From the NCBI GenBank assembly GCA_023953905.1, contig JAMLJA010000009.1:62001-126000 (forward strand): a stretch of 64,000 nucleotides of DNA. The letters run 5' to 3'. The notes beneath the pieces were generated by a model that ran no database searches, was not told where the DNA came from, and saw nothing but the letters and a program-made list of their open reading frames with translations. Positions 9,876 to 20,691 of the stretch are shown one piece after another. Numbering within the stretch: position 1 is the stretch's first letter; every line of letters starts with the position of its first letter. Made by a program: the position numbers and the translations under genes. The stretch is from Rhizobiaceae bacterium. Its GTDB lineage: Bacteria > Pseudomonadota > Alphaproteobacteria > Rhizobiales > Rhizobiaceae.

Positions 9876-10642
9876 CGGGTGCTTCGTCCGTATTTCATCG
9901 TGTCGAAGCGCGCGCCAAGCGCGTCATACAGGAGCAGCCGGCCCACAAGAGGCTCACCCGACGCGGTAATCAGCTTGATGACCTCCATTGCCTGCAACGT
10001 TCCCATGACACCCGTCAGCGCACCGATTACGCCTGCCTCGGCACAGGAGGGGACCAGTCCCGCAGGCGGCGCTTCGGGAAAAAGGTCACGATAGGAGGGG
10101 TTCTGGGTGCCGCTCGAATTCGTCTCGTAGGGAATGAGCACGGTCAGCGACCCGTCAAAACGACCGACTGCCGCGTGAACGAGAGGGCGCTTTTCTTCCG
10201 CGCAGGCGTCCGCTACGGCGTAGCGCGTCTCGAAATTGTCGGAGCCGTCCACGACAATATCGTAGGCGCGCACCAGCTCCCCTGCATTCTCTTGTGTCAA
10301 TCTCAGCTGGTGCAGCTCGACGGTCACATGCGGGTTGATCCGACCGATCGATTTCTGTGCGCTCTCGCCTTTGGATTGTCCCACCGATTCGGTGTCGTGG
10401 ATCACCTGACGTTGCAGATTGGACAGCGACACATGGTCGTCGTCGACGATGCCGAGCGTGCCGATGCCCGCTGCCGCGAGATATTCGAGGACGGGAGCGC
10501 CCAGTCCGCCCGCGCCGATCACGAGCACCCGAGCGCGCTTGAGCGCTTGCTGACCCGGTCCGCCAATCTCCGGCAGGACGATATGACGAGCGTAACGCTC
10601 AAGCTCTTCGGTGGAGAGTGGAGGGGGATTGGTCGTGTCCAT
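9872..10642 (-). CDS. moeB: HesA/MoeB/ThiF family adenylyltransferase
   Basis: A 256-residue E1-like enzyme. It has the ATP-binding glycine loop (VLVIGAGGLGAPVLEYLAAA), the Arg finger region (NLQRQVIHDT), the DGSDNFETRY motif and a conserved PSCAEAGVIG cysteine segment. MoeB activates the C terminus of the small molybdopterin synthase subunit by adenylation; ThiF-type activity is the alternative. It leads an overlapping three-gene unit with both aconitase X subunits. Confidence 0.85.
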   Translation of the reverse strand: MDTTNPPPLSTEELERYARHIVLPEIGGPGQQALKRARVLVIGAGGLGAPVLEYLAAAGIGTLGIVDDDHVSLSNLQRQVIHDTESVGQSKGESAQKSIGRINPHVTVELHQLRLTQENAGELVRAYDIVVDGSDNFETRYAVADACAEEKRPLVHAAVGRFDGSLTVLIPYETNSSGTQNPSYRDLFPEAPPAGLVPSCAEAGVIGALTGVMGTLQAMEVIKLITASGEPLVGRLLLYDALGARFDTMKYGRSTR

Positions 10643-10673
10643 GCGTCGAACATAGCGCCGGACGGGGAGCTTG

Positions 10674-11840
10674 TCAGTGACCTTCGGTGGGCCGAACGGT
10701 GCCGTGGTCGACGGTGATGAATTGCGCTCGGCCCGTGAGGCTCGAAAACAATGCGGGCTCCGTGCCGGTCATAAAGGTCTGGCAACCGAGTTCTTCGAGA
10801 ATGTCGAACATAGCGGCGCGTCGTCCCGCATCGAAATGGGCCGCAATCTCGTCGAGCAACAGCACGGGTGCGGAACCGGAGACCTCCGCGCACAGGCGCG
10901 CATGGGAGAGGATGATCCCCACGAGAAGCGCCTTCTGTTCGCCGGTCGAACAGAGTTCGGCGGGCATCGCCTTGGGCCGGTGCCGAACGCGCAGATCGGA
11001 ACGATGCGGCCCGTCAAGTGTGCGTCCCGCAGCCCGGTCGCGTTCGCGTCCCGACGCCAGATCATGGCGAAAACGCTCTTCAAGATCGACGGCGGCCTGA
11101 TGCCCGATGCCCGCCTCGATCAGACCATCCAGGGCGATGTCTGCCTGCGGGAAGGGGCCGTTGGACGGCAACCTGTTGATCATCGCATTGAGAAGGCGCA
11201 CCATCTCGACGCGTGCCGCAGCGATGGCAATTCCTGTCTCTGCCATCTGCGTCTCGATGGCGTCAAACCAGGCGGAATCCCGCGAATTGTCGACCAGAAG
11301 GCGATTGCGGCCGCGCATGGCCTTCTCATAGCTGTTGGCCCGTTGACCGTGGTGAGGGTCGACGGCCAGCACCAGCCGATCGAGAAATCGGCGGCGGTCA
11401 CCGGCTGGACCGGTGAACAGGGCGTCCATCGCAGGCGTGAGCCAGATGACGCGGACCCAATCCAGAAGTTCTTCCGCCGACCGCGCCGTGGCGCCGTTGA
11501 TACGCACCTTTCGCCCGGTTTCGCCCGGTCCCAGCCCGGCGGTTCCCGTGCCGATGCTGCACGCCCCGGCTGGGCCTTCGATCTGGGCGTGTACGGCAAA
11601 GCCGTCCGGATTGCCGTTTTTGGAAATCTCTTCCAGCGTCGCGCGCCGCAGACCGCGTCCCGGTGACAGGAAGGAGACGGCTTCCAGAAGATTGGTCTTG
11701 CCGGCGCCGTTCTCACCGGTCAGCACGACCGGACCCGGCAACAGGTCGATCGAGAGCGAATCGTAGTTGCGGAAACTGGCAAGCTGAAGCCGGTTCAGGT
11801 GGGTTTGCCCGCGTATCGGAACGCCTGGACCGGTTGTCAT
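10674..11840 (-). CDS. recF: DNA replication and repair protein RecF
   Basis: A 388-residue SMC-like ATPase that loads RecA at gapped DNA. Walker A is TGENGAGKTNLLEAVSF (about residue 45), the signature motif LCSTGEQKALLVGI (about residue 295) and Walker B VLLLDEIAAHFD (about residue 330). An N-terminal LASFRNYDSL matches the family. It is 29 bp downstream of dnaN in the order dnaA-dnaN-recF, all on the minus strand. Confidence 0.96.
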   Translation of the reverse strand: MTTGPGVPIRGQTHLNRLQLASFRNYDSLSIDLLPGPVVLTGENGAGKTNLLEAVSFLSPGRGLRRATLEEISKNGNPDGFAVHAQIEGPAGACSIGTGTAGLGPGETGRKVRINGATARSAEELLDWVRVIWLTPAMDALFTGPAGDRRRFLDRLVLAVDPHHGQRANSYEKAMRGRNRLLVDNSRDSAWFDAIETQMAETGIAIAAARVEMVRLLNAMINRLPSNGPFPQADIALDGLIEAGIGHQAAVDLEERFRHDLASGRERDRAAGRTLDGPHRSDLRVRHRPKAMPAELCSTGEQKALLVGIILSHARLCAEVSGSAPVLLLDEIAAHFDAGRRAAMFDILEELGCQTFMTGTEPALFSSLTGRAQFITVDHGTVRPTEGH

Positions 11841-11869
11841 CGACCTTGTGCTGCTAGGAACTGCCGGGT

Positions 11870-12988
11870 CTAGACCCGCATCGGCATCAGCACGTAGAGC
11901 GCGTCGTCATCAGCCGTGTCATGGATAAGTGTCGGCGAGCCGGCATCGGCCAGCATGAACTTCGCCTCGCTGCCCGAAAGCTGAGCGGCGACATCCAGAA
12001 GATAGCGGGCATTGAAGCCGATATCGAGTGGCTCGGCGGAATAATCCGCCGCCAGCTCTTCCGTCGCACTTCCTGAATCCGGATTGTTGACCGTGAGCGT
12101 TACCTGACCGCTGGCGATGCTGAGCTTCACCGCGCGTCCGCGCTCCGATGAGATCGTCGATACACGGTCGACCGCCTGCGCGAATGTCTGGCGATCGATG
12201 ATCAGCTGCTTGTCATTGTTGGTCGGAATAACACGCTGATAGTCGGGGAAGGTGCCGTCGATCAGCTTGGAGGTCAGGACGACGCTGCCAATGGTCAGCC
12301 GGATCTTGGTGTCGGAGAGCTCCACCGTTACCGCGATGTCGGGATCGTCGACCAGCTTCTGAAGTTCACTGACCGTCTTGCGCGGAATGATGATGCCGGG
12401 CATGCCTTCCGAGCCCGCGGGTGCATCGATTTCCGCGCGTGCCAGCCTGTGTCCATCCGTCGCCACGGCGCGCAGCTTCAGCTTGCCGCCGGACTCTATC
12501 GTGTGAAGATAGATACCGTTGAGATAATAGCGTGTCTCTTCCGTCGAGATCGCGAACTGCGTCTTGTCGATGAGCGCTTTGAGAGACGCGGATTCCAGCC
12601 TGAAGATGTGTGACAGGGACCCAGCGGTCAACTCCGGGAAATCGGATTGCGGCAGACATTGCAGCCGGAAGCTCGAACGGCCCGAAATGACGGTCATGGA
12701 ATTCCCGTCATCATCGGTTCTCAACATCACTTCCGACCCGTCCGGCAGCTTGCGCACGATGTCATAGAGCAGATGCGCCGGAACGGTGGTGGCGCCGGAC
12801 TGCTCGACAACGGCGGCTGTCGCTTCCGTCACCTCGAGATCGAGATCGGTGGCTTTCAGTTCGAGACTGGCCCCGGTCGCATTCAAAAGCACGTTCGACA
12901 GGATGGGAATGGTATTTCGCCGCTCGACCACGCGGTGAACATGGTTAAGAGATTTCAGGAGATTGGAGCGTTCGAGAACAACACGCAT
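11870..12988 (-). CDS. dnaN: DNA polymerase III beta sliding clamp
   Basis: A 372-residue clamp protein with the family length. It starts MRVVLERSNLLKSLNHVHRV and ends with DDALYVLMPMRV, the usual beta-clamp C terminus that carries the partner-binding pocket. It encircles DNA and tethers polymerase III. About 200 bp separate it from dnaA upstream. Confidence 0.98.
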   Translation of the reverse strand: MRVVLERSNLLKSLNHVHRVVERRNTIPILSNVLLNATGASLELKATDLDLEVTEATAAVVEQSGATTVPAHLLYDIVRKLPDGSEVMLRTDDDGNSMTVISGRSSFRLQCLPQSDFPELTAGSLSHIFRLESASLKALIDKTQFAISTEETRYYLNGIYLHTIESGGKLKLRAVATDGHRLARAEIDAPAGSEGMPGIIIPRKTVSELQKLVDDPDIAVTVELSDTKIRLTIGSVVLTSKLIDGTFPDYQRVIPTNNDKQLIIDRQTFAQAVDRVSTISSERGRAVKLSIASGQVTLTVNNPDSGSATEELAADYSAEPLDIGFNARYLLDVAAQLSGSEAKFMLADAGSPTLIHDTADDDALYVLMPMRV

Positions 12989-13195
12989 GACAAAGCTCGG
13001 TCTGGTTTGCCCTGCGCCTGTCCTGAACCGGACAGCCGCATCTGGCTGAAAAGCGGATGGAGTTCTAAGCAGACTGACAGCAAATGTTCAAGCAGCGCAA
13101 GCCCGCGGCACGGTTTTGACGCCGTGCCGCGGGTGGCCTGGGGATAACGCCCGCCGGGAGGAACGAGCGGTCCGCCGCTTTATCCCCGGCCGAGC

Positions 13196-14740
13196 TTACG
13201 CTTGCTCGCTGATCAGCCTGCGCAGGAGTTCCAGTTCCTGGGCTAGAGTGTTGTCACCAGAAGACAGATCCTCGATCTTGCGAACCGCATGCAGGACGGT
13301 GGTGTGGTCTCTGCCGCCGAATCTTCGGCCTATCTCCGGCAGTGAGCGCGGCGTCATCACTTTTGACAGATACATGGCGATCTGCCGCGGCTTGACGATG
13401 GTTCGCGTGCGTCGATTGGACAAGAGCTCGGTTTTCGACACGTTGTAGTGGCGCGCCACGATACGCTGGATGTCTTCTATGCGGACGCGCTTCGGCTCGC
13501 CCGAGCGATAGATATGCCCTAGGATCTCGTCGATCCGATCCACCGTGATCTGGGGTTCGAAGGATTGACGGAAGATGAGCTGGTTGAAGGCGCCTTCCAG
13601 TTCCCTGCCGCTGCCCGTCACCGCCCGGGCGATATGCAGCAGCACATCCTCGGAAATCGAGATATTGCTATCCTCGGTCTGCGCCGAAGCCAGCCGCTGC
13701 TTCAGCATGGACAGGCGCATCGTGTAGTCCGGCGCGGACATTTCGAGCGCGACGCCGCCGTTCAGGCGCGAACGGACACGCGGCTCCAGCGATTCCAGTT
13801 CTGCCGGCGGGCGATCCGCCGCGACCACAACCTGACGGGCGCTGTCCAGCAGCATGTTGAGCAAATGACAGAACTCGTGCTGGATCGACTTGCCCTGCAG
13901 AAACTGCATGTCGTCGATGATCAACAGGTCGATGTCGCGCAGCTGCTCCTTGAGCGTCAGAGCATTGTTGTCGCGGATCGCCGTCGCGAAGCGCCACATG
14001 AAATACTCTGCGGTCAGATAGACGACGCGCGCCTTCGGGTTTGCACGCAGTGCTTCTGCCGCGATTGCCTGAAGGAGATGCGTCTTTCCCAACCCGACGG
14101 ACGCATGAAGAAATAGCGGATTGAAGCGGACCGCGTTCGAACCGGATTCCGCCACTGCGCGCGCCGCTGCAAACGCTACCCGGTTTGACGGCCCTTCCAC
14201 GAACGACTCGAATGTATAGCGCGCGTCGAGCGGGGAGCCCAGAACGCTGTGGCGAGGCCCCGAATCCGCAGGGGCCATATTGCGTGACCCTGCGGCAGTG
14301 CGTTCGTTGCGATTGGCGGGCATAACGCCCGTTGGAGCCGGGTGCGCGACGGAATCCAGCGCCTTCGTCTGGCTGGCCTCGATCGTTGATTGCACACGCG
14401 AATGACGTGTTGCGCTGCGCACGATGATTTCGACCTTCAGAAGCGAGGGATCTTCCCGCTTCCACAGGGTGGAAATCGCGTCCAGATAGTGACTGTTGAT
14501 CCATGTCTTCAAAAAGGCGGTTGGCACCGAAAGCCGCACCAGACCCTTTGATGCCTCGTCCAGCTTCATGCGGCCGAACCAACTCGCATAGACTTCCCCG
14601 CCAAGTTGCGCCTTCAATTGGGTTTTGACCCTTTCGAAAGCTTGTTCATTCTTGTGTGGTGCTGGTGTGTCACTGCTCTGAACATGAGCCGAAGTGGGGA
14701 TCTCTCCCGGTTTGGGTTCTTCGGCAAAACCGCTTTTCAT
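13196..14740 (-). CDS. dnaA: Chromosomal replication initiator DnaA
   Basis: The AAA+ initiator protein. Domain I ([20 protein letters not shown]) is followed by a variable linker. Domain III has Walker [16 protein letters not shown] and Walker [11 protein letters not shown]. Domain IV has the DnaA-box-binding signature [20 protein letters not shown] 14740 ([10 protein letters not shown]) is chosen because it matches the usual short rhizobial N terminus and has an AGAGAGG upstream. The frame continues another 67 codons upstream without DnaA similarity. Confidence 0.96.
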   Translation of the reverse strand: MKSGFAEEPKPGEIPTSAHVQSSDTPAPHKNEQAFERVKTQLKAQLGGEVYASWFGRMKLDEASKGLVRLSVPTAFLKTWINSHYLDAISTLWKREDPSLLKVEIIVRSATRHSRVQSTIEASQTKALDSVAHPAPTGVMPANRNERTAAGSRNMAPADSGPRHSVLGSPLDARYTFESFVEGPSNRVAFAAARAVAESGSNAVRFNPLFLHASVGLGKTHLLQAIAAEALRANPKARVVYLTAEYFMWRFATAIRDNNALTLKEQLRDIDLLIIDDMQFLQGKSIQHEFCHLLNMLLDSARQVVVAADRPPAELESLEPRVRSRLNGGVALEMSAPDYTMRLSMLKQRLASAQTEDSNISISEDVLLHIARAVTGSGRELEGAFNQLIFRQSFEPQITVDRIDEILGHIYRSGEPKRVRIEDIQRIVARHYNVSKTELLSNRRTRTIVKPRQIAMYLSKVMTPRSLPEIGRRFGGRDHTTVLHAVRKIEDLSSGDNTLAQELELLRRLISEQA

Positions 14741-15534
14741 CTGTCCGCAACCTCTCTGTTGTGCAAGCCCGCCATCCCTTGCGGCCCCGCTCTCCATTTT
14801 TTGAGCCCTGCGCACATCGTCTTCGACGTGGCAAAGCAATCCCCATTGGATGCCTGGGAGACATCCACTTTTTCGCGGCTGAAACGGCCATCGGAAGACA
14901 AAGCAACCCACTCGTTCCGAATCGACTCCGGCCCGTTTCAACGCTTAAAATTTCGACTTACCCCACTCGTATGCCGCACAATCGGGACAACAAATTCCGC
15001 ACGCGGAAACCCCCACGCGTCAAGTCTTTGAATGTCTGCTTGGACCGGGTTTATGCCGTCCCGTCTCGTAGGAAGACACTACAAAAATCGGGGGATAGAG
15101 CAAGGGCGATACTAAGGGATTTTTAACTTACGAGAGGCCCGTGCGGGCCTTCTGGCGGGAGAAAAAAATCCAAAAATCCGCAAACGCCTGTTGATTCAAA
15201 GGCCTTATGGAAACCATGCCGAAGGGAGCGTCCTGTCAGAAAGATTCCAAAAAAAACGACTTGACACACGCGCTGCCGTGCCACGCCCGTGACGTTATGC
15301 ACAAGGTGTGGATAACCTCTCATAAGATACTGAAAACAAACAATAAAATGTGCGCCAGCGGCGGCGGCGCCGGGCTCGCAAGCGCCGTGAAACACGCTCC
15401 TGGAGGGCGCGCGCCGGCAAACTAATTGATTTATTTAAATTAGTTTCCGAGATCCCGCCTGGACGCTGCCCATAGCACGCCGGCAAATCTCGGTGGTCGG
15501 TCCCAATGGTCTGGCGCAAGAGGTGAACCGACAA
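14741..15534. promoter_or_regulatory. dnaA-rpsT intergenic region with DnaA boxes
   Basis: About 800 bp without a credible gene. It holds an inverted pair of DnaA boxes, TTATGCACA at 15295-15303 and TGTGGATAA (a perfect box on the minus strand) at 15307-15315. A GC hairpin lies at about 15137-15152 (AGGCCCG/CGGGCCT). An AT-rich inverted repeat has 9-bp arms AAACTAATT at 15419-15427 and AATTAGTTT at 15438-15446. These fit autoregulation of dnaA; an origin role is possible, but hyphomicrobial origins are usually near hemE. Confidence 0.55.
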
Positions 15535-15561
15535 ACGAAAACCCGGCGCAGGACGCCGGGT
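15535..15561 (-). terminator. Rho-independent terminator of rpsT
   Basis: Read on the minus strand, an 8-bp GC stem (ACCCGGCG at 15541-15548 with CGCCGGGT at 15554-15561) is followed by TTTTCGTTTG. It lies 28 bp downstream of the rpsT stop codon. Confidence 0.85.
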
Positions 15562-15588
15562 CGCATTCACTCAGAACTTACAGTCTTG

Positions 15589-15855
15589 TCAGGCGCCGAG
15601 AACTTTGACGCGATGAGCGAGACGAGCCACTTTGCGCGAAGCGGTGTTCTTGTGCAGAACGCCTTTGGTCGCAGCGCGCATCAGTTCAGGCTGCGCAGCC
15701 GCAAAAGCGGCCTGGGCTGCGGTCTGGTCACCGGCTGCCAAGGCTTCCTCGACCTTGCGGACAAAACCGCGAACGCGCGAACGCCGCGACTTGTTGACCG
15801 CTGTGCGCCGCGCGATCTTGCGTGTTGCCTTCTTGGCCGAAGAAGTATTGGCCAT
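15589..15855 (-). CDS. rpsT: 30S ribosomal protein S20
   Basis: An 88-residue basic protein that binds 16S rRNA early in 30S assembly. It begins [20 protein letters not shown] and has the conserved [19 protein letters not shown] and [19 protein letters not shown] segments. It has its own promoter and terminator. Confidence 0.98.
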   Translation of the reverse strand: MANTSSAKKATRKIARRTAVNKSRRSRVRGFVRKVEEALAAGDQTAAQAAFAAAQPELMRAATKGVLHKNTASRKVARLAHRVKVLGA

Positions 15856-15949
15856 AGTGCCTCTCTATTCTTATGTGTAAGGCCGCGGCGGATGGCCGTC
15901 AGGCACAAAAACAAGCAGGGCAGCCCTTGGGCCGCCTCGGTTGGTGGCG

Positions 15950-15978
15950 CATATAGCCCAGCTTTTGGGAGGCGTCAA
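15950..15978 (-). promoter_or_regulatory. Sigma-70 promoter of rpsT
   Basis: On the minus strand, TTGACG (15978-15973) and TATATG (15955-15950) are separated by exactly 17 bp, about 95 bp upstream of the rpsT start codon. Confidence 0.65.
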
Positions 15979-16058
15979 CGACGAACCTGAATCTTAAGTG
16001 CGTTGTCGCTGACTCCATGCGGCATTGGCGCCCTATAATTCATGCAGCCACCCCGGAT

Positions 16059-16832
16059 TCAGCGATTGCGGAAGTTTGGCGTGCGCTTGTCGACGAAAGC
16101 CGCCATGCCTTCCTTTTGATCTTCCAGTGCAAACATCGAGTGAAAAACGCGACGTTCGAAACGCAGGCCTTCGGTCAGCGTCGTCTCATAGGCGCGGTTG
16201 ACCGCTTCTTTCGTCATCATGAGCGCGGGATGCGACATGTCGGCGATTCGGCCCGCTATCTTGAGCGTCTCCTCAAGCAAATGTTCCGCGGGGACCACCC
16301 GAGACACAAGACCTGAGCGCTCGGCCTCGTCGGCATCCATCATCCGCCCCGTCAGGCACATGTCCATCGCCTTCGATTTGCCCACGAACCGTGTCAGCCG
16401 CTGCGAGCCTCCCATGCCGGGCATGACGCCTAATGTGATCTCGGGTTGACCGAATTTTGCGCTGTCTGCCGCGATGATGAAGTCGCACATCATCGCCAGT
16501 TCGCAACCCCCACCCAGGGCATATCCGGCAACGGCAGCGATCACGGGCTTGCGGATGCGATTGAATTCATCCCAGCCAGAGAAGAAGTCTCCGGCGTACA
16601 TTTCCGGATAGGTCTTGTCCTGCATCTCCTTGATGTCAGCGCCGGCGGCAAAGGCTTTTTCCGAACCGGTGACGATCAGGCAGCCGACCCTGGCGTTCTC
16701 GTCGAATGCCTTGGCCGCATCGATCACTTCGGCGAGAATCTGGGAGTTGAGAGCATTCAGCGCTTTGGGTCGGTTCAGTCTGATGAGGCCGACCTTGCCG
16801 CGTGTCTCGACAAGAATGGTTTCGTAGGACAT
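16059..16832 (-). CDS. Enoyl-CoA hydratase (crotonase family)
   Basis: A 257-residue crotonase that hydrates trans-2-enoyl-CoA to 3-hydroxyacyl-CoA in beta-oxidation. It has the oxyanion-hole segments [10 protein letters not shown] and [15 protein letters not shown], plus the catalytic glutamates in GGCELAM and [12 protein letters not shown]. The start at ATG 16832 has GGAG 8 bp upstream. The open frame extends 46 codons further, but that part is unlike the family and overlaps mutM. It is closest in style to short-chain enoyl-CoA hydratases; the chain-length preference is unknown. Confidence 0.92.
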   Translation of the reverse strand: MSYETILVETRGKVGLIRLNRPKALNALNSQILAEVIDAAKAFDENARVGCLIVTGSEKAFAAGADIKEMQDKTYPEMYAGDFFSGWDEFNRIRKPVIAAVAGYALGGGCELAMMCDFIIAADSAKFGQPEITLGVMPGMGGSQRLTRFVGKSKAMDMCLTGRMMDADEAERSGLVSRVVPAEHLLEETLKIAGRIADMSHPALMMTKEAVNRAYETTLTEGLRFERRVFHSMFALEDQKEGMAAFVDKRTPNFRNR

Positions 16833-16882
16833 TTCGACGTCTCCATGTTTGCACGCGTCATTGCCATCTCCCGTCCTAGGGA

Positions 16883-17770
16883 TCAACGCTGGCACGATGA
16901 GCAGAAGAAGGTGGAACGACCACTTTGCACGATGCGGCGGACGGTGCCGGCGCAGCCTGGCTTGCTGCATGGCTGGGCTTCCCGGTCATAGACCGAGAAA
17001 CGATGCTGGAAATAACCCAGTGAACCGTCCACATGCATGTAATCGCGCAAGGACGAGCCTCCTGCCTCGATGGCATCGGAGATGACATTGCGGATTGCGA
17101 CCGCCAGCCGCTCCGACCGTAGTGTCGCACCTCCGGTTCTTGAGGCGATCGACCCTGCCGCGCGACGCGGGGAAAGGCCTGCGCGCCAAAGCGCTTCCGC
17201 GACGTAGATATTGCCGAGCCCCGCAACCAGCCTCTGGTCGAGCAGGGCAGCCTTGAGCGGTGCCGAACGTCCGGCAAACAGGCTCGCAAGCATCCGCCCG
17301 TCCAGGGCGTTGCCTGTCGGCTCGACGCCCAGCCCGTCCAGCATGGGGTGGGTCCCGTCCGGATTCGCGAAGAGCATGAAGCCGAAGCGGCGAGGATCGT
17401 TGAAAACGACCCGCGTTTCCGCACCATCAGCTGTTCTCACACCGAAGACGACATGGTCATGGGCGTCCAGCTTGGAACGTTCGTGATGAAATGTGCCCGG
17501 CGTGTGCTGGGTATCAGCATCCTCTATCCGAAACGATCCGGTCATCCCGAGATGGCAGATCAGCACCGGTGCGCCGTCCGTTTGAAAAAGCAAATATTTG
17601 GCACGGCGTCCAACAGCGATGATCTTGCGGCCAATGAGTTGTGCAGGCATGTCGGCCGGCAGCGGAAAACGCAGATCCGGTCGCCGCAGTTCGACCTCCT
17701 TCACAACCGCACCTTCCAGCGTCGGGGCGAGCCCACGTCGAACCGTTTCAACCTCAGGAAGCTCGGGCAT
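16883..17770 (-). CDS. mutM: Formamidopyrimidine-DNA glycosylase
   Basis: A 295-residue base-excision repair enzyme that removes 8-oxoguanine and ring-opened purines. After the initiator Met, the catalytic [13 protein letters not shown] is complete. The helix-two-turn-helix region contains [16 protein letters not shown]. The C-terminal zinc finger has its four cysteines (CSKPGC and FFCSSCQR). The 61 codons upstream of ATG 17770 overlap deoB and are not part of the gene. Confidence 0.97.
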   Translation of the reverse strand: MPELPEVETVRRGLAPTLEGAVVKEVELRRPDLRFPLPADMPAQLIGRKIIAVGRRAKYLLFQTDGAPVLICHLGMTGSFRIEDADTQHTPGTFHHERSKLDAHDHVVFGVRTADGAETRVVFNDPRRFGFMLFANPDGTHPMLDGLGVEPTGNALDGRMLASLFAGRSAPLKAALLDQRLVAGLGNIYVAEALWRAGLSPRRAAGSIASRTGGATLRSERLAVAIRNVISDAIEAGGSSLRDYMHVDGSLGYFQHRFSVYDREAQPCSKPGCAGTVRRIVQSGRSTFFCSSCQR

Positions 17771-17775
17771 GCAGC

Positions 17776-19008
17776 TCAGGCGATCTCTGACAGAAAAGAT
17801 GTGCCATGCCGCCCTGGCGGCAGGCCCAGATGCTCGGCCACAGTCTCGCCAATGTCGGAAAACGTCTTGCGCAATCCCGCCGTGCCACCCTTCATGCCTT
17901 GTGCCGCGCCGAAAACCGGAACGCGCTCGCGCGTATGCTCCGTGCCGCCCCAAGTCGGGTCGCAGCCATGATCAGCGGTCAAGATCAGTATGTCTCCGGC
18001 GCGCAGCCGCGCCAGCATCTCCGGTATTCGCCTGTCGAATTCTTCCAAAGCGTCAGCATAGCCGGGCACATCGCGCCTGTGGCCGAACAGCGTATCGAAA
18101 TCGACGAAGTTGGCGAAGACGAGATCGCCGTCGCGCGCGTCGTCCATGGCTTCCAGCGCCTTGTCGACCAGCGCCATGTTGCTGGCGCCCTTGCGCACTT
18201 CGCTGATCCCACGGTGCGCGAAGATATCGCCGATCTTGCCAATCCCGATAACGCGGCTGCCACGTTCAGTGAGCCGGTCCAGCAATGTCGGCTCCGAAGG
18301 AGGAACAGCATAGTCTCGCCGGTTCGCCGTACGTTTGAACGACGAACGATCTTCGCCGACAAAGGGCCGCGCGATGACACGGCCGATAGTGAGCGGATCG
18401 ACGAGCTTACGCACGGTCTCGCACAGGTCGTACAGGCGCTGAAGTCCGAAATGGGTCTCGTGCGCGGCGATTTGAATGACGGAATCGGCCGATGTGTAGA
18501 AGATCGGTTTGCCGGTCCGGATGTGCTCCTCCCCCAATTCTTCGATGATCTGGGTGCCCGATGCGTGCCTGTCGCCCAGAATGCCGGGCAGATTTGCCTC
18601 GCGAATGATGGCGGCTGTCAGTTCGGACGGGAAGCTGGGCTGCGTTTGCGGAAAATAGCCCCATTCGAACGGAACCGGCAGAGAAGCAATCTCCCAATGG
18701 CCTGACGGCGTATCCTTTCCGCTCGACACTTCTTCTGCGGCCGCGTGAAACGCGCCAGGAACTTGCGCGGGCTCCGACAGACCGGCGATCGGTCCGGAAG
18801 CTATACGCGCCGCCTCGCCAAGGCCGAGCGACAGCATGACAGGTATGGTCAGCGGGCCGCGCCGCAAACCGTCCTGATCGCCTTCACCGCGTGCACATGC
18901 TTGCGCTATGTGTCCCAGCGTGTTGGCGCCTGCATCCCCATAGCGCGCTGCATCCGAGGCTCCGCCAATTCCGAAAGAATCAAGTACAAAGAGAAATGCC
19001 CGCGCCAT
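17776..19008 (-). CDS. deoB: Phosphopentomutase
   Basis: A 410-residue alkaline-phosphatase-superfamily enzyme that interconverts (deoxy)ribose 1- and 5-phosphate in nucleoside salvage. Metal and phosphate ligands sit in [26 protein letters not shown] (active-site Thr), [14 protein letters not shown] and [22 protein letters not shown] 19008 has GGGA upstream. The 36 codons before it are unlike the family. It ends 5 bp before the mutM start, so the two may be co-transcribed. Confidence 0.96.
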   Translation of the reverse strand: MARAFLFVLDSFGIGGASDAARYGDAGANTLGHIAQACARGEGDQDGLRRGPLTIPVMLSLGLGEAARIASGPIAGLSEPAQVPGAFHAAAEEVSSGKDTPSGHWEIASLPVPFEWGYFPQTQPSFPSELTAAIIREANLPGILGDRHASGTQIIEELGEEHIRTGKPIFYTSADSVIQIAAHETHFGLQRLYDLCETVRKLVDPLTIGRVIARPFVGEDRSSFKRTANRRDYAVPPSEPTLLDRLTERGSRVIGIGKIGDIFAHRGISEVRKGASNMALVDKALEAMDDARDGDLVFANFVDFDTLFGHRRDVPGYADALEEFDRRIPEMLARLRAGDILILTADHGCDPTWGGTEHTRERVPVFGAAQGMKGGTAGLRKTFSDIGETVAEHLGLPPGRHGTSFLSEIA

Positions 19009-19096
19009 CTGTCCCACGCCACAAAGTGTGCCGCCAAGATGGGTGGCGGGATACCAATTGGCAAGCGAGTATTGGACGGATGGGCGAGGCGAAGTG

Positions 19097-20053
19097 ATGG
19101 TGATCGGGAGAGGCACAGGCGCTTGGCTTCGCCGATTTGGTGCTCCAATGCGTTTGGCCGCTTTGGCTTTCCCGCTCTGTCTGATCCCGTTTATCGGAAC
19201 TGCTTACGCTCAGGAAGGCGCGCAGCGCGCGACAGGGACATTCCGGATAGGCATGTTGGCCGATCCCGGAACAGGCTCGTCGCTGCCGCGCCTGCCATCG
19301 CTGAAACGGGCCTACGCGTTGGCGCTGGGCCTACCTGTCGAGTTCTTTGTAGCAGCCGACTATCGCACCCTTATCGAAGCGCAGGTCGACAAACGCATAG
19401 ACTATGCCATCTACTCCGCGTCTGCCTATGCGGCCGCGGCCTTGGCTTGCGATTGCGTGGAGCCGCTGGTTGCCCCCACGTCCGGGAGCGGTGCCCTCGG
19501 CATAAGATCGATCCTGATCGCAAGGCAAGGCGGCCCAACCGGAGTTGCCGATATGTCAGAATATCGCGTCGCCATTGGCGCCCCTGAAGATATTGCGGCG
19601 TTTCAGCTACCCTTGTCCTCGCTGCGCAATCAGGGCGTGAGCCTCACGGGCAGGGAACCGTTTCTTGTTTCTGTGCCTGTTGCGCGCGATGCAGAGAACA
19701 TGCTGCGGCGTGGCGAAGTCGATGCGATCTTCGGATGGATCGAAACCGGTATCGACAAGGCGCCAATCGGTGAGGCGGGAACACTACAACGGCTGAAGTC
19801 TGGTGATGAACCCGCAGACAGTGCCACCATCGTCTGGACGTCAGAGCTTCTGCGTTTCGGACCACATGCCATTCGCAAGGATCTCGCGCCTGACATCCGT
19901 CGCCGCTTGGTACCCTTCTTGACGGCGTTGCGCGAAAGCGACCCTGATCTGTTCGACGTGCTCGCGCGCTATCATACGGGTGGATTTGTGAGCGTCACTG
20001 AAGCGGACTATTCGAATGCGCTGGATATGGTGCGCACGAGTGTCGATCAGTAA
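19097..20053 (+). CDS. PhnD-like phosphate/phosphonate ABC transporter binding protein
   Basis: A periplasmic solute-binding protein of the PhnD family, about 318 residues. A signal peptide (hydrophobic [17 protein letters not shown] then TAYAQE) precedes [10 protein letters not shown]. Family motifs include [13 protein letters not shown] and the late [17 protein letters not shown] 19097 has GAGG upstream; ATG 19148 is an alternative. No ABC permease or ATPase is adjacent, so the ligand and transport role are uncertain. Confidence 0.75.
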   Translation: MVIGRGTGAWLRRFGAPMRLAALAFPLCLIPFIGTAYAQEGAQRATGTFRIGMLADPGTGSSLPRLPSLKRAYALALGLPVEFFVAADYRTLIEAQVDKRIDYAIYSASAYAAAALACDCVEPLVAPTSGSGALGIRSILIARQGGPTGVADMSEYRVAIGAPEDIAAFQLPLSSLRNQGVSLTGREPFLVSVPVARDAENMLRRGEVDAIFGWIETGIDKAPIGEAGTLQRLKSGDEPADSATIVWTSELLRFGPHAIRKDLAPDIRRRLVPFLTALRESDPDLFDVLARYHTGGFVSVTEADYSNALDMVRTSVDQ

Positions 20054-20691
20054 CAGTCGTCGCAGGGAATCTTCTGGCTGATGCGCGGTCGCAGATAGAA
20101 TGTCTCGCCCATGTCTATATCGTTGAAGGCAGACAGAAGACCCACCGACGAGCCATCCGGCGACCATGTTATGACAGGCGAGTAATCGAGCTTGCTGGTG
20201 ACGCGGATGTAGAAGGCGCTTGGAGCGCGAATGGCATTGAGCTGAGCGTCACTCACAACAGTACCTTTGGTTGCCACCTTGGCGAACGTTCCATCCTTCT
20301 TCAGCTTGAGCGACCAGGCAACCTTTGCAACCGGTGTGGTCTGGTCGTCGAACTGGATTGCCGTCACCTCGATCTCAGGCTTCGATCGATTGTAAGGCTG
20401 CAGGATAGCCTCGCCGATGCGCAGGATCGAAATCACCTCGGCCCTGGGAATGGCAGACTGCTGGGTGATGAGATCGGCCACGGTGCTGCCGACGCGCGAA
20501 ACCTTCTTGTTGACCTCGATGCCTTGCGAAGCCTCCATGGTGATGAAGTACATGCAGAGCAGCACGGGAACGATGAAGGCAAACTCCACCGCCGCAACGC
20601 CGCGCCGGTCACGCAGGAGGCCAGAAAATCGACGAAACAGGGTCGACAACGACAGAACGCTCATTGGGCGCATCTCGGCATCTCTAGTCAT
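20047..20691 (-). CDS. TadE/TadG-like pilus assembly protein
   Basis: A membrane-anchored minor pseudopilin of the Flp/Tad system. After a short basic start, LRDRRGVAAVEFAFIVPVLL gives the prepilin-like cleavage region and a single membrane helix. An acidic-to-neutral extracellular domain follows, ending with IPCDDCY. ATG 20691 overlaps the stop of the preceding tadE-like gene, which indicates coupling. Confidence 0.85.
   Translation of the reverse strand: MTRDAEMRPMSVLSLSTLFRRFSGLLRDRRGVAAVEFAFIVPVLLCMYFITMEASQGIEVNKKVSRVGSTVADLITQQSAIPRAEVISILRIGEAILQPYNRSKPEIEVTAIQFDDQTTPVAKVAWSLKLKKDGTFAKVATKGTVVSDAQLNAIRAPSAFYIRVTSKLDYSPVITWSPDGSSVGLLSAFNDIDMGETFYLRPRISQKIPCDDCY

Noticed and set aside
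14741..14941. N-terminal extension of DnaA
   Set aside because: The extra 67 codons lack DnaA similarity, and the start at 14740 fits the family length.
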